Below are positions 25,211 through 33,880 of a stretch of 45,948 nucleotides of DNA, in pieces. The notes below the pieces were generated by a model that did no database searches, was not told where the DNA came from, and was given only the letters and a program-made list of their open reading frames with translations. The number at the start of each line of letters is the position of its first letter. Positions within the stretch are counted from its first letter, which is position 1. This DNA comes from Chloroflexota bacterium (GTDB taxonomy: Bacteria; Chloroflexota; Anaerolineae; UBA4142), in assembly GCA_016215025.1 (NCBI GenBank), contig JACRMI010000047.1:1-45948 (forward strand), in the 5' to 3' direction. The position numbers and the translations under genes were made by a program.

Positions 25211-27343
25211 TTATCCTTTTTTCAAACTCGTGAATTCAACTTGCGTGGGTTCGTAGCGCGTGCGATCAATCGTCAAGTGATCCACGCGCCCCCGCGTTTC
25301 AATCGACAACGCGATCAAGTTCACATCATTCGCCGTGCGTCCTTCCACTTGCAGCGGTGAAACCCGAATGTCGGGTTGCTCGTTCAAACGATACGGATAA
25401 AGAATCGTGCAGAATTGCATCGGCGTATTTCCTTCTCGATAAAAATCCAGCACACCGGCTGGTGTTTTTTCTCCGGAGAAAAAAGAAACCCACCCTTGAA
25501 TGGGATTCGTCGCCCCGGACTGAGTTTCGATTCCCCATTCCTCATTTGCGTACGGCACAATCAACAGACCGGCTCCGGTTTGGTTTTCGATTCGGACCGT
25601 TTTGGTTTTTGAATCGATCAGCGTCTTAGCGCCTGGCATCGTATGAAAGTACACGTCGAAACGATGTTTGCCCTGACCGGTGAGCACATCGCTGATGACC
25701 CAATAGCGCGGTTTGGCGAACAAGATTTGGCGACGATGGCGAACGGGATCGGCAAGCCGCTTGTAGCCATCATGCACCCCGTCGAGAAAATCAAATTTAG
25801 AGTTGGAAATCCAATTAAGACATTTAGCGCGCGCGGGACGATAAACCCGGCGCACATCCAACAAATGCGACTGGTCCACCCCATCGACGACGACCGTGTT
25901 GTGGCTGCGACTCCCCCGAAAAAAATTTCGCCAATCCAATCCTAATGCCGTGCTATAAAAGCCTGGGTCGACGAGAAGTGTTTGTCCCATGGCAAATAAT
26001 TCAAAGCTCAGCGCGTCGGCGTGGCCATGATTAGGCATCGCATCTAAACCGAACGAACCACAGTCGAAGACGAGATAGTGAGCTGCGATGCCTTGTCCCG
26101 CTTTCATCAAAAAATATCCCCCGTCCGGAAAAGCTGCGGAGTCAAATGTGCATAGTGCCATCCGCTTTTCCTCCCAGCCCTTAACACGCTGCAATCCAAG
26201 CAACCACAAGTCCGCTTCCCGCAACGGTTGGGCGGGTTCGGCTTTCAAAAAGACGGGACCACTACTCGATGCCGAAAAACGCAGATGCGTATCCGTCACC
26301 GCAGAGTCACCCAAGAGCGGAAAGGTCTGATCGGGCTTGATGAGCGCGATTTCGAAATCGACCATGCGCGTAAAACGTTCAAGCCAAGTCGCAGGGATCG
26401 ATAGGCGATTGTTTTCCATCAACACCATTAATTCTAACAACTCGCCTGCGATCACGCGATGGTAAAGCGTCGTGCGTTCGCCGTGAACGCCGTCCGGGCA
26501 AACTTGTTCCTCGACCTGTCGCTCAACGATTTTCAAACCTCGTTCGCGCCACTTGCGCGCATCCTTGAATTCGGGAAACAATATTCCGATTAGCGCCAGC
26601 GCTTTAGCTTCGAGCAATAGGTGATTGTTGGGAACGTGCAATTCGATGTTGGCGGCGAGATAGCGACCATGCGTCAACAGTCCCGCCACAAAGCGTTGAC
26701 CAAATTCCTTATCCAATAACGGTGACGGGCGAAAATAGTACAGCGCCCAACACCACACGTTGATGCGAAAAGCGACTTCAAAGACGCTAGTCCAATTGGG
26801 TTGATCGAACTGGGCCGGATTATGCTGCAACCAATCGTCGACGATTTCCTTGAATTTCGCTGCATACTGCTCATCGCCGCTATAGCGATACGCGCGCCCC
26901 AACGTTTCGAAAAAAGCGTGGCGATTCAAGTCCCAGCGCCAATCGATGTTTCCGTTCGGCTCATACAGCCAGTCAATCGAATCTTTGAATCGGACAGGCG
27001 GCACGCCGCGCAATTCGAAAATATTCTGGCAAATCTGCTTTGCCGCGCGGAGAGTCCGTTCTTTTTCTTCTGTCGGAATTTGCTCGATCAGTTTGGGCAA
27101 ATCGGATTCGTCAAAGAAAAAAAACGGCGTTGCGCGAGAACGGATCTGAGCTGACAAGTTCGAATGAGCGAACTCTTTCGCCAAGTCCACTTGGAACGAT
27201 GGCGCGATGGTCCGTTGCAGCAAGGATTTGGCGCGCCACAGTCCATACGTCAACGTGTGCGTCATGCCGCGCGTCGCAAAGAACGAAAACGTGCGACGCA
27301 ACTGTGCAATCGATTCCACGTTAAGCATCGAAACCATCCGCAT
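25211..27343 (-). CDS. Heparinase II/III-like polysaccharide lyase
   Basis: A 710-residue protein of the heparinase II/III (alginate/heparin lyase) superfamily, which cleaves uronate-containing chains by beta-elimination. The N-terminal alpha/alpha-toroid includes FEVAFRINVWCWALYYF and NNHLLLEAKALALIGILFPE. The central catalytic segment MPNHGHADALSFEL lies near residue 435, followed by LLVDPGFYSTALGL and SHNTVVVDGVDQ and a beta-sandwich tail. No signal peptide is seen, as in many EPS-cluster members. In-frame ATGs at 27343, 27337 and 27328 are all possible; GGTG before 27343 favours the first. It overlaps the ParB-like gene and fits a turnover or length-control role for a uronate polymer. Confidence 0.85.
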   Translation of the reverse strand: MRMVSMLNVESIAQLRRTFSFFATRGMTHTLTYGLWRAKSLLQRTIAPSFQVDLAKEFAHSNLSAQIRSRATPFFFFDESDLPKLIEQIPTEEKERTLRAAKQICQNIFELRGVPPVRFKDSIDWLYEPNGNIDWRWDLNRHAFFETLGRAYRYSGDEQYAAKFKEIVDDWLQHNPAQFDQPNWTSVFEVAFRINVWCWALYYFRPSPLLDKEFGQRFVAGLLTHGRYLAANIELHVPNNHLLLEAKALALIGILFPEFKDARKWRERGLKIVERQVEEQVCPDGVHGERTTLYHRVIAGELLELMVLMENNRLSIPATWLERFTRMVDFEIALIKPDQTFPLLGDSAVTDTHLRFSASSSGPVFLKAEPAQPLREADLWLLGLQRVKGWEEKRMALCTFDSAAFPDGGYFLMKAGQGIAAHYLVFDCGSFGLDAMPNHGHADALSFELFAMGQTLLVDPGFYSTALGLDWRNFFRGSRSHNTVVVDGVDQSHLLDVRRVYRPARAKCLNWISNSKFDFLDGVHDGYKRLADPVRHRRQILFAKPRYWVISDVLTGQGKHRFDVYFHTMPGAKTLIDSKTKTVRIENQTGAGLLIVPYANEEWGIETQSGATNPIQGWVSFFSGEKTPAGVLDFYREGNTPMQFCTILYPYRLNEQPDIRVSPLQVEGRTANDVNLIALSIETRGRVDHLTIDRTRYEPTQVEFTSLKKG

Positions 27344-28169
27344 GAATCACCGATTCGACTTCGTCTATCCACTCCGGTTTGTTCGCTTCGATATAGCCCA
27401 GAAAATCATTGCGATTGGTGAACACAAAGGGCGCGGTATAATAACTGGACAGAAAGCGAAAATAGTTGGCTGGGTCCGAAATCAAGCGATGCGCCAACAG
27501 ACTGGTGCTATCGAACGGACTGAATCGTTGCAGATACTTGACGCGGAAAAAATCAGGCGGCAACGTTTGGTAACCCAGCACCATCAACAACGCGAGCCGA
27601 TGACAGCCATCGGCGAGAAAATATCGCGACCGAATATGTTTGCTGGTCGGCGCACTCTCGCGGGCGGTTGTCGGCAGCAAAATCCGCTTTGCCGTTTTGA
27701 GCGTGATCGGAAATCGGTTTGAGAATCCTTCCCTTTGAACATTTTTGTAAAGTGCCACTGCCCGGTCAATGCGCTCTACAAAATTCTCGGCGAGCGCATC
27801 CACGTCGCCGCGTAGATGTTTGTTCGTGCGCACTGATTCCGATTCAAGATACCAGGTGTAGTAGCTCGTTTCTTTCGTGCAAGCAACAAACGCCGAGTGG
27901 TCCGCTTCGTATAAATCGCAGTGCGCCGCATAAAAAGAGAAAAAGTCCCGGCGGACCAGAACATCGTAACGCAGTGGACAAACAATCGACGCAATGTCGA
28001 TTCCGTCTGACAATTCAGGAATACTCACCCAATACCAATAGTTTCCAACGAAGACCGCACGCTGCAATCGATTTTTTAGCAACGCTAATTTATGCGATCG
28101 AAGGACGTTTTCAATATCGCTCCATGTCCCCTTTCGTGATTTGGAGGAAAGCTGTAACGGTTGGGACAT
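27321..28169 (-). CDS. ParB/sulfiredoxin-fold-like protein of unknown function
   Basis: A 282-residue soluble protein. Near residues 181-200 it has SRYFLADGCHRLALLMVLGY, with the DG-x-HR signature (Asp187, His190, Arg191) of the ParB/Srx nucleotide-binding fold. There is no helix-turn-helix and no partition context, so chromosome segregation is unlikely. In this fold the motif binds CTP or ATP, and related stand-alone proteins include kinases and ATP-utilising enzymes. The start is 1 bp from the sulfatase stop, and its end overlaps the lyase gene, so it is embedded in the polysaccharide operon. A nucleotide-dependent sugar modification is only a guess. Confidence 0.6.
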   Translation of the reverse strand: MSQPLQLSSKSRKGTWSDIENVLRSHKLALLKNRLQRAVFVGNYWYWVSIPELSDGIDIASIVCPLRYDVLVRRDFFSFYAAHCDLYEADHSAFVACTKETSYYTWYLESESVRTNKHLRGDVDALAENFVERIDRAVALYKNVQREGFSNRFPITLKTAKRILLPTTARESAPTSKHIRSRYFLADGCHRLALLMVLGYQTLPPDFFRVKYLQRFSPFDSTSLLAHRLISDPANYFRFLSSYYTAPFVFTNRNDFLGYIEANKPEWIDEVESVIHADGFDA

Positions 28170-28170
28170 G

Positions 28171-29562
28171 CTACTCCAAATAACCTAGCGCCTGCAGCCG
28201 CTCCACGACTTCCTGATCAAATTCAGGCGCAGGTGTAGACACCTCGACGCGTTTGAATCCACTTTGCCATTCTTGCAATTGTTTTTCAAGATTCGCTGCA
28301 ACGTGCGGTAAGACGTCGATCACATTATGCTCTTCGGATGGATCGGACTTACGGTCATACAATTCATGTCTGCCATCCGACGCCCAGATGAACTTGTATC
28401 GATCGTCGCGAATCATCGTCAAGGCGCGATCAAAGCGGGATACATCGACGCCGGGAAAGCGCGTATAGAATTTGCTCAAGTCCGGTCGCGATTGTTCGGC
28501 GATGGTAAATTCACGGCGATACGAAGAAAGCAAATCGTAACCTTGGAGCGATAGGAACACTGGCGAGTCGGTGTCTCGCAACATACTCAGAATCGTCGGC
28601 ACGATGTCTAGCGTCTGCACTTGATGTTGGACTCGACCTGGGTTTGTGACGCCCGATGGATAGCGAATAATCAAAGGCACGTGCATCAACGTATCATAAA
28701 GGCAATACTTGTGCGCCATCATGCCGTGATCGCCAATATTTTCGCCGTGGTCGGCCGTGACGATGATGAGTGTGTTGTCATACATGTCCATCGCTTGCAA
28801 GGTGTTCAGCACTTGCCCAATGCGATAGTCCACGTAATAAATTTCGCTGTCGTACAACGCGCGCAGTATTTGGAAATCCTCCTCGCTCATCTGCTTTGGA
28901 TCGATCAAGTGTTTCCAAGGGTCTTGATTGACTTTAAGCGCCTTGTCCAGTTCAATATTCTTTGGCAAAAAGCGCGCGAATTTTTCGGGCAAGCGATACG
29001 GCGCATGAGTGTCTTCATAGTGCATGAACATGAAAAATGGCGACGACTGTCCCTTCAATCGCTGCAAAGATTCCAAGACGTGGCGATTGATATTCGCTGC
29101 GCCGGAGTCATGTTCGCCGCGCGCTTTGGCGAGCGCGTTCCTATATCGGCGCGTGAGCTTGGCGATCTTTTTGGACGCCGGTCGCGTTGAGCTATTGAAA
29201 GATCGATTGAACCATTGAAAGCCACGATCCAATCCCGTGGCCGGACCGACGTACGGATTATCGCAAAATGCCAGGGTGCAATATCCACGCGCACTGAGCA
29301 TTTCGGCAAGCGTTAGATGGTCAGATTGCAGATATTTGTGTTGATCATCTGCGCCGTGACGCGACGCATACAAGCCAGTGAAAAGCGAAGCGTGCGCGGG
29401 CAAACTCCAGCCCGCCGACGTGATGGCTTGCTCATAGAGCACGCCTTGCGCGGCGAGCCGGTCCAGATTGGGAGAGGTCGCGCGCGCGTAACCGTAACAC
29501 GATAAATTACGCGCGCGGGTTGCATCGATTACGATCAACAAAATATTCGGCTCTTTGTTCAT
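28171..29562 (-). CDS. Sulfatase-like enzyme of the alkaline phosphatase superfamily
   Basis: A 463-residue cytoplasmic-type enzyme with the sulfatase fold: NILLIVIDATRARNLSCYG at the N-terminus, the active-site region SAGWSLPAHASLFTG, and a metal site TADHGENIGDHGMMAHKYCL. The sulfatase motif C/S-x-P-x-R reads S-L-P-A-H here: serine takes the formylglycine position and histidine replaces the arginine. Enzymes with this variant include phosphodiesterases and phosphoglycerol transferases, so hydrolysis of sulfate esters should not be assumed. It ends in ERLQALGYLE, matching the end of the other superfamily member at 32034. It starts 4 bp after the O-antigen ligase gene. Confidence 0.82.
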   Translation of the reverse strand: MNKEPNILLIVIDATRARNLSCYGYARATSPNLDRLAAQGVLYEQAITSAGWSLPAHASLFTGLYASRHGADDQHKYLQSDHLTLAEMLSARGYCTLAFCDNPYVGPATGLDRGFQWFNRSFNSSTRPASKKIAKLTRRYRNALAKARGEHDSGAANINRHVLESLQRLKGQSSPFFMFMHYEDTHAPYRLPEKFARFLPKNIELDKALKVNQDPWKHLIDPKQMSEEDFQILRALYDSEIYYVDYRIGQVLNTLQAMDMYDNTLIIVTADHGENIGDHGMMAHKYCLYDTLMHVPLIIRYPSGVTNPGRVQHQVQTLDIVPTILSMLRDTDSPVFLSLQGYDLLSSYRREFTIAEQSRPDLSKFYTRFPGVDVSRFDRALTMIRDDRYKFIWASDGRHELYDRKSDPSEEHNVIDVLPHVAANLEKQLQEWQSGFKRVEVSTPAPEFDQEVVERLQALGYLE

Positions 29563-29566
29563 AGGT

Positions 29567-31078
29567 TTAGTTTGCTTTGCTCAGAGAATATTCCTGGGTG
29601 GCGGGAACGGACACCGATCGCGATTCGGATTCTTGCTGTGTACGGGTGAGAACATTGGCAATCAGACCGAGCGCCATCCAATAAATCGTCGTGCCGAACG
29701 TGTTGAACCGGAGCATGTCCATGAACATGCTAACCGTGAGATGATCGAGAATGAGCAGCCAAAGCAACGCTATCAGCGTTCGACTCCAAAAGCCAGTCGC
29801 AGGCATGCGCTGCCAAAGCGCGATCGTCGTCAAGAACCACCAGAGCGCGGGGAAGAGATAAAACACCAGCGCTGGAATGCCCTGCTCGGCCATGATCGTG
29901 AAAAACGTATTGTGCGACGTGTGATCGCCTTCGCGGACACTGTCCGGATCGATGGTGATGACGCGGTACGCATCGTCGAAGAGATCATAGTTGCCAAAAC
30001 CCCAACCAAACAGCGGGCGCGCTTCGATCATGCCAAGCGACTTGGCTCCGGTCAGCAAGCGACTCGAGACGGTTCCGGTGTCGTTTAGGCGTTCGTTAGC
30101 AAATTCCACCTCGCTAGTGAAAACCGTGTTGCCCAAAATCACTATCAGCACCACGCCGATCATTAGCAGACGGGTCATGACGCGCGGATAGACCATCAGC
30201 AAACCCAGCAAAGCGAGACTGCCGCCCACCCAGCTTCCGCGCGAAAAAGACATGAGAACGCAGAAGAGAGTCAGGGCGAGAGCGATCACCGCCACGAGCC
30301 GTCGCCCATTCGATTTGGAATTGATCAGGTATTGAAAGAGCAACAGCCCCAGGAACATGACCGTCGTCGTATAAACAGCAGGATTCTTGAAGGTTCCCAC
30401 CACGCGTTCCCCTGCTTCGCCGAGCCATTGAGGCGGAAGAAGACTTGGCATAAACCAACTGGCAAGTCCAATCGCCGCTTGCGTAATCCAGGTAATAAAG
30501 GCCGCCGGCAAAAAACGCCGCAGGTCTTCTGCCGTTAGCGCAATCAAGCGAATCAACCAGTACATGCAGTACGGAACAAAAATACGATCATAGAGATCGA
30601 TGAGACTCCCAAGCCCGCTTTGTCCAAGGATGAAAATGCTTCCCAGCGACCATAGCAACGAAATCGCCATCACAAATTCGGCTAGACCAAAGCGAACGTT
30701 TAGGCGCTTGGACGACCCCATCCACGATTGCATCAACACAAGCCACAGCGCGCCTGGGATCAAAAGTCGATGGACAGCGTTATAAAGTGGAACGCCAAAG
30801 CCGGATGTGCCACGCACGACAAATGGGAAAACGATCAACCAGATCATCACGGCGCTAAACGGGTATCGAATCACAAGCACCGCCATCGGCACAGCCAACA
30901 CGGCCACAATGATGAAAACCACTCCAAGATTGACTGCCGTAACCGCCACCGCGATGCTAATGGCAAGACCGAGGAACAGCGCGATGACGATTCGCATGAC
31001 CGAAGAGGCATCCATCGAATTTGGCGATTTGCTTTTTGGTTCAACCACCGTCGAAACGGTATGAAGGGGTATAGACAC
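29567..31078 (-). CDS. O-antigen ligase / Wzy-type polymerase family membrane protein
   Basis: A 503-residue integral membrane protein with about twelve hydrophobic segments and a larger external loop before SHNTFFTIMAEQGIPALVFYL, the conserved region of the Wzy_C/O-antigen ligase family. A second family hallmark is SFSRGSWVGGSLALLGLL. These enzymes join lipid-linked repeat units or transfer the finished chain on the outer face of the membrane. The GTG at 31078 has AAGGAG seven bases upstream, a strong start. With the flippase and Wzz-like protein it completes a Wzx/Wzy-type assembly route. Confidence 0.88.
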   Translation of the reverse strand: MSIPLHTVSTVVEPKSKSPNSMDASSVMRIVIALFLGLAISIAVAVTAVNLGVVFIIVAVLAVPMAVLVIRYPFSAVMIWLIVFPFVVRGTSGFGVPLYNAVHRLLIPGALWLVLMQSWMGSSKRLNVRFGLAEFVMAISLLWSLGSIFILGQSGLGSLIDLYDRIFVPYCMYWLIRLIALTAEDLRRFLPAAFITWITQAAIGLASWFMPSLLPPQWLGEAGERVVGTFKNPAVYTTTVMFLGLLLFQYLINSKSNGRRLVAVIALALTLFCVLMSFSRGSWVGGSLALLGLLMVYPRVMTRLLMIGVVLIVILGNTVFTSEVEFANERLNDTGTVSSRLLTGAKSLGMIEARPLFGWGFGNYDLFDDAYRVITIDPDSVREGDHTSHNTFFTIMAEQGIPALVFYLFPALWWFLTTIALWQRMPATGFWSRTLIALLWLLILDHLTVSMFMDMLRFNTFGTTIYWMALGLIANVLTRTQQESESRSVSVPATQEYSLSKAN

Positions 31079-31089
31079 TTTATTCTCCT

Positions 31090-32031
31090 TCAGGCTTGGG
31101 CGCAGTAACCGTACTGCTCACTCAATCGCCCAGCAATCTGCCAGATGTCTTTTTTCTGAGTCTCCGTTAACAAACTGCGCCAACGCTCATCCAGTTTGAT
31201 GGCATCGACATTTGCCAAGCGCATCACGTTACCGACAATATGATGCGGCATCGCTTGCCAATCCGCTATTTCAAAATCCGAGTCCACTCCGCAAAAAGTG
31301 TACAACTGCTTGAGCACAGCACGCGGATTCTGACACAAGTCTTCATAGCGAATTCGAATGTATTTGTCAGCCAGCGAATTGCCATGGAGATTTTGCAAGC
31401 GCATGTGCAAGCGGACCCATTGGCGCGCTGCCTGTTCCGCATCGATAGGGACGCCGCGCCGCAAACGCGACGCGACTACGCCGCGCGGATCGCGCACCAA
31501 GTGAATCACGCGCACATCGTACGGTGAAAACATTTGCAAGGCACGCACCCTCAAATGATCTTTGGACGTATCGACAAAAACTCGTTTGCCCGTCAGCATC
31601 AAAATGCTTTCGATTAGCGCCAGGTTGCGTGCCGCCAATGCTTTGAATTGACGACGCTCTTGCGGCAGTTTTTGCAAAAGCCAATCGCGGATCGCATCGA
31701 GTTTTGCATTGCGAAAAGAGCCAGCGCGCAAGCGCTGCAGCCACACTTGACCACTCAGTCGAAACGCGGTGCGAAAATCGGCGACATTGAACTCAAAACC
31801 GCGTCGCTTCATCTCGCAACTGACCGACTGCCAAAAGTCGCAATCTTTGATCTTTTTGCCACAGGAGCAAAGATAACTCTCTGGGTCTTCGGATGGAATC
31901 AGCCCATTCAGTTCGCCGATGCTGGTGATGCTGGGATGCGCATTGAGCAAGAACGCCAACAGCGTTGCTCCCGAGTATGAACTTGTCTCTACGCCGACAA
32001 AGATCGGCGTACCTGTGGCTGACGCTGTCAT
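31090..32031 (-). CDS. PAPS-dependent sulfotransferase (4 of 5)
   Basis: The product has 313 residues from the ATG at 32031, just after the preceding stop (32034); the longer frame to 32136 would overlap that gene by about 100 bp and adds a basic unrelated leader. The N-terminus TPIFVGVETSSYSGATLLAF contains a variant phosphosulfate loop (SYSGATLL in place of RSGTTLL), and HLVRDPRGVVASRLRRG is the 3'-phosphate motif. A Cys-rich segment YLCSCGKKIKDCDFW near residue 65 is a feature of a sub-group of bacterial sulfotransferases. It is more distant from the three clustered paralogues and may modify another sugar. Confidence 0.85.
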   Translation of the reverse strand: MTASATGTPIFVGVETSSYSGATLLAFLLNAHPSITSIGELNGLIPSEDPESYLCSCGKKIKDCDFWQSVSCEMKRRGFEFNVADFRTAFRLSGQVWLQRLRAGSFRNAKLDAIRDWLLQKLPQERRQFKALAARNLALIESILMLTGKRVFVDTSKDHLRVRALQMFSPYDVRVIHLVRDPRGVVASRLRRGVPIDAEQAARQWVRLHMRLQNLHGNSLADKYIRIRYEDLCQNPRAVLKQLYTFCGVDSDFEIADWQAMPHHIVGNVMRLANVDAIKLDERWRSLLTETQKKDIWQIAGRLSEQYGYCAQA

Positions 32032-32033
32032 CG

Positions 32034-33758
32034 TTATTCGATATAACCCAACGCTTGCAAACGCTCTCGAATTTCCGCTTCGTCTTCTTCGGACATGACT
32101 TGTTCCTGGAATTTCTCTCCAGACTTGTTCGTCCAAAAGTCGAGTGCCGCGCCGGGTTGAATCGGTTTGGCTTGGAACTCGGGCGTAAAAATCTCGGTCA
32201 GCACGCGCCCGTCCATATCTGTCGGCACCGGCAATCCCATCAAGTGCAATACCGTCGGCGCAATATCCTCGATGTCGAGACCGGCGAGCGGATTAGGTTG
32301 TTGTGCAATCTCCGCACCCCGCGCCGCAAAGATACCTTCCATGCGATGGTTACCGCGATGCGAATGAAACTGTAATTCGGTGACGTGTGAGCTGTAAGAA
32401 CCGAGACGATAACTCGCGCCATAATCGGGATTCAGCATGACGATAATATCCGGAATATTTTCAGCGTACGGTCCTTGGTAATAATCTTCACCACGATAGA
32501 CATGTTCGACCAACGCACAACCGGTCTGTGGATCGATGAGCGTCGCGAGTTGCTGCGTGATCTCGGAACGCAAACGTTCGCGTTCTTCGCCTTTCACATT
32601 CAGTCGAATGCCAAAGATGTGATTAAAGATTGGAATGGCATATGCTTTCGATCCGGCATAATCGATCTGGATGTTACCGGCAGTCGCCGCTTTCTTAAGC
32701 AGTTGACTTTTGCCTACGCCGGGCAGTTTATGCACAATGCGCCCAACTCTGTCGCGGGACAAACCCAAGCGTTTGAGCAAACCATCGGGATTGCTCATCG
32801 CGCCATTCGATTTGATCGAATAAAGCCAGCCGTGCTCGCGCAGCCAATTGTTGACGTGAACCTTCTTGGTGTGCTTGGGTCCCATGCCATGGTCCGACAT
32901 AAGGAGAGTCGTCACGGTGTCGCCTGCTTTTTTGAGCAGCTCACCGCAAATCTCGTCCAAGCGAATATAGTATTCGCGCACCGCTTTCGAGAGGGCTTGC
33001 GCTTCGGGACTGTTACCGGCTTTGCCGCTTTGGTACTCCCACAAATAATGCCCCATGCGATCGGTTCCGATAAAAACGATCATGAAGAAATCCCACGGCT
33101 GCGAGTTCATCAGCGAAAACGTCACGCGCGCGCGTTTCTCCAACATATCGCGAAACTCATCGACGAGCGTGAGACTGGGAACGACAATCTCGCCGTCGAT
33201 CTCATCGACGAAAGGCGTCTTGTCCACAAACCGATCCAAATCGATTTTGTAATCGGTCATGGCTTTGATTTCATTCGACAGTTCCGCGGGATACGTAAAG
33301 ACCTGCGCATTGCGCGGCGTGAGCAAGCCGGTGACCATCGCGCCGTTCACTGGACGCGGTGGATAGGTAAGCGGAATATTGATGAGCAAGACCTTACGCT
33401 CATGGTGTCCCAGAATATCCCACAACGCAGACGCTTTGAGACTACGCGCGCTTACGAGTTCGCCATTTCCATTTTCATTTTCGTTTCCATTCTCATTGCC
33501 CTTGCCTTTCGCATCCCCATTCCCGCCAAAGAGATTGATAAAGTGAAAGACACCATGTTTGCTTGGACGTTTGCCCGTCATGAACGTGCTCCACGCCGCC
33601 GCTGTGATGGGCGGAATCGTCGAGCGCAAAACGCCCCAGCTTCCCTCGCCGCGCAAGCGCGCCAAATTGGGTAACGTGCCGTCTTTGATCCAACGGTCGA
33701 GCACATCCCAGGTTGCCCCATCCAGTCCAATTATCATGATCCGTTTTGATTGATCCAT
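32034..33758 (-). CDS. Alkaline phosphatase superfamily phosphodiesterase/nucleotide pyrophosphatase-like protein
   Basis: A 574-residue enzyme with MIIGLDGATWDVLDRW at the N-terminus, the nucleophile region PPITAAAWSTFMTGKRPSKHG (Thr/Ser nucleophile likely), LLMSDHGMGPKH and HSHRGNHRMEG for the two-metal site. This is the type I phosphodiesterase/AlkP fold often found in Chloroflexota and archaeal glycan loci, where it may transfer or remove phospho-groups. A low-complexity Asn/Gly/Glu insertion lies at about residues 78-98. The C-terminus ERLQALGYIE matches the sulfatase-like protein at 28171. There is no signal peptide. The gene is preceded by an R1 repeat rather than by a close neighbour. 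Confidence 0.82.
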   Translation of the reverse strand: MDQSKRIMIIGLDGATWDVLDRWIKDGTLPNLARLRGEGSWGVLRSTIPPITAAAWSTFMTGKRPSKHGVFHFINLFGGNGDAKGKGNENGNENENGNGELVSARSLKASALWDILGHHERKVLLINIPLTYPPRPVNGAMVTGLLTPRNAQVFTYPAELSNEIKAMTDYKIDLDRFVDKTPFVDEIDGEIVVPSLTLVDEFRDMLEKRARVTFSLMNSQPWDFFMIVFIGTDRMGHYLWEYQSGKAGNSPEAQALSKAVREYYIRLDEICGELLKKAGDTVTTLLMSDHGMGPKHTKKVHVNNWLREHGWLYSIKSNGAMSNPDGLLKRLGLSRDRVGRIVHKLPGVGKSQLLKKAATAGNIQIDYAGSKAYAIPIFNHIFGIRLNVKGEERERLRSEITQQLATLIDPQTGCALVEHVYRGEDYYQGPYAENIPDIIVMLNPDYGASYRLGSYSSHVTELQFHSHRGNHRMEGIFAARGAEIAQQPNPLAGLDIEDIAPTVLHLMGLPVPTDMDGRVLTEIFTPEFQAKPIQPGAALDFWTNKSGEKFQEQVMSEEDEAEIRERLQALGYIE

Positions 33759-33783
33759 TTTCTTCTCTGCTAGGTTTGTAGCA

Positions 33784-33872
33784 TAGCCCCTTGTGGGCGT
33801 TCAGTCACTCCGATGCACACGTGGCGCTGCACTACAATTTGTTTTTTCAACGCACACAAGGCGCTATGCTAC
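33784..33872. repeat. Palindromic intergenic repeat family R1, copy c (89 bp)
   Basis: Begins TAGCCCCTTGTGGGCGTTCA and ends CACAAGGCGCTATGCTAC. Arms match copies a and b, with an extra ~26 bp in the loop. It fills the space between the AlkP-family gene and the fifth sulfotransferase. Confidence 0.6.
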
Positions 33873-33880
33873 GTCGATTA

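Noticed and set aside
27321..28169. Chromosome or plasmid partition protein ParB
   Set aside because: No helix-turn-helix, no ParA neighbour and no parS-like sites; only the nucleotide-binding signature is shared.
28171..29562. Canonical formylglycine sulfatase
   Set aside because: The CxPxR motif is replaced by S-L-P-A-H, so standard maturation and sulfatase activity cannot be assumed.
32475..33674. 399-codon plus-strand open frame opposite the AlkP-family gene
   Set aside because: It is the antisense shadow of a well-supported enzyme gene, and its product has no recognisable motif and an unnatural composition.
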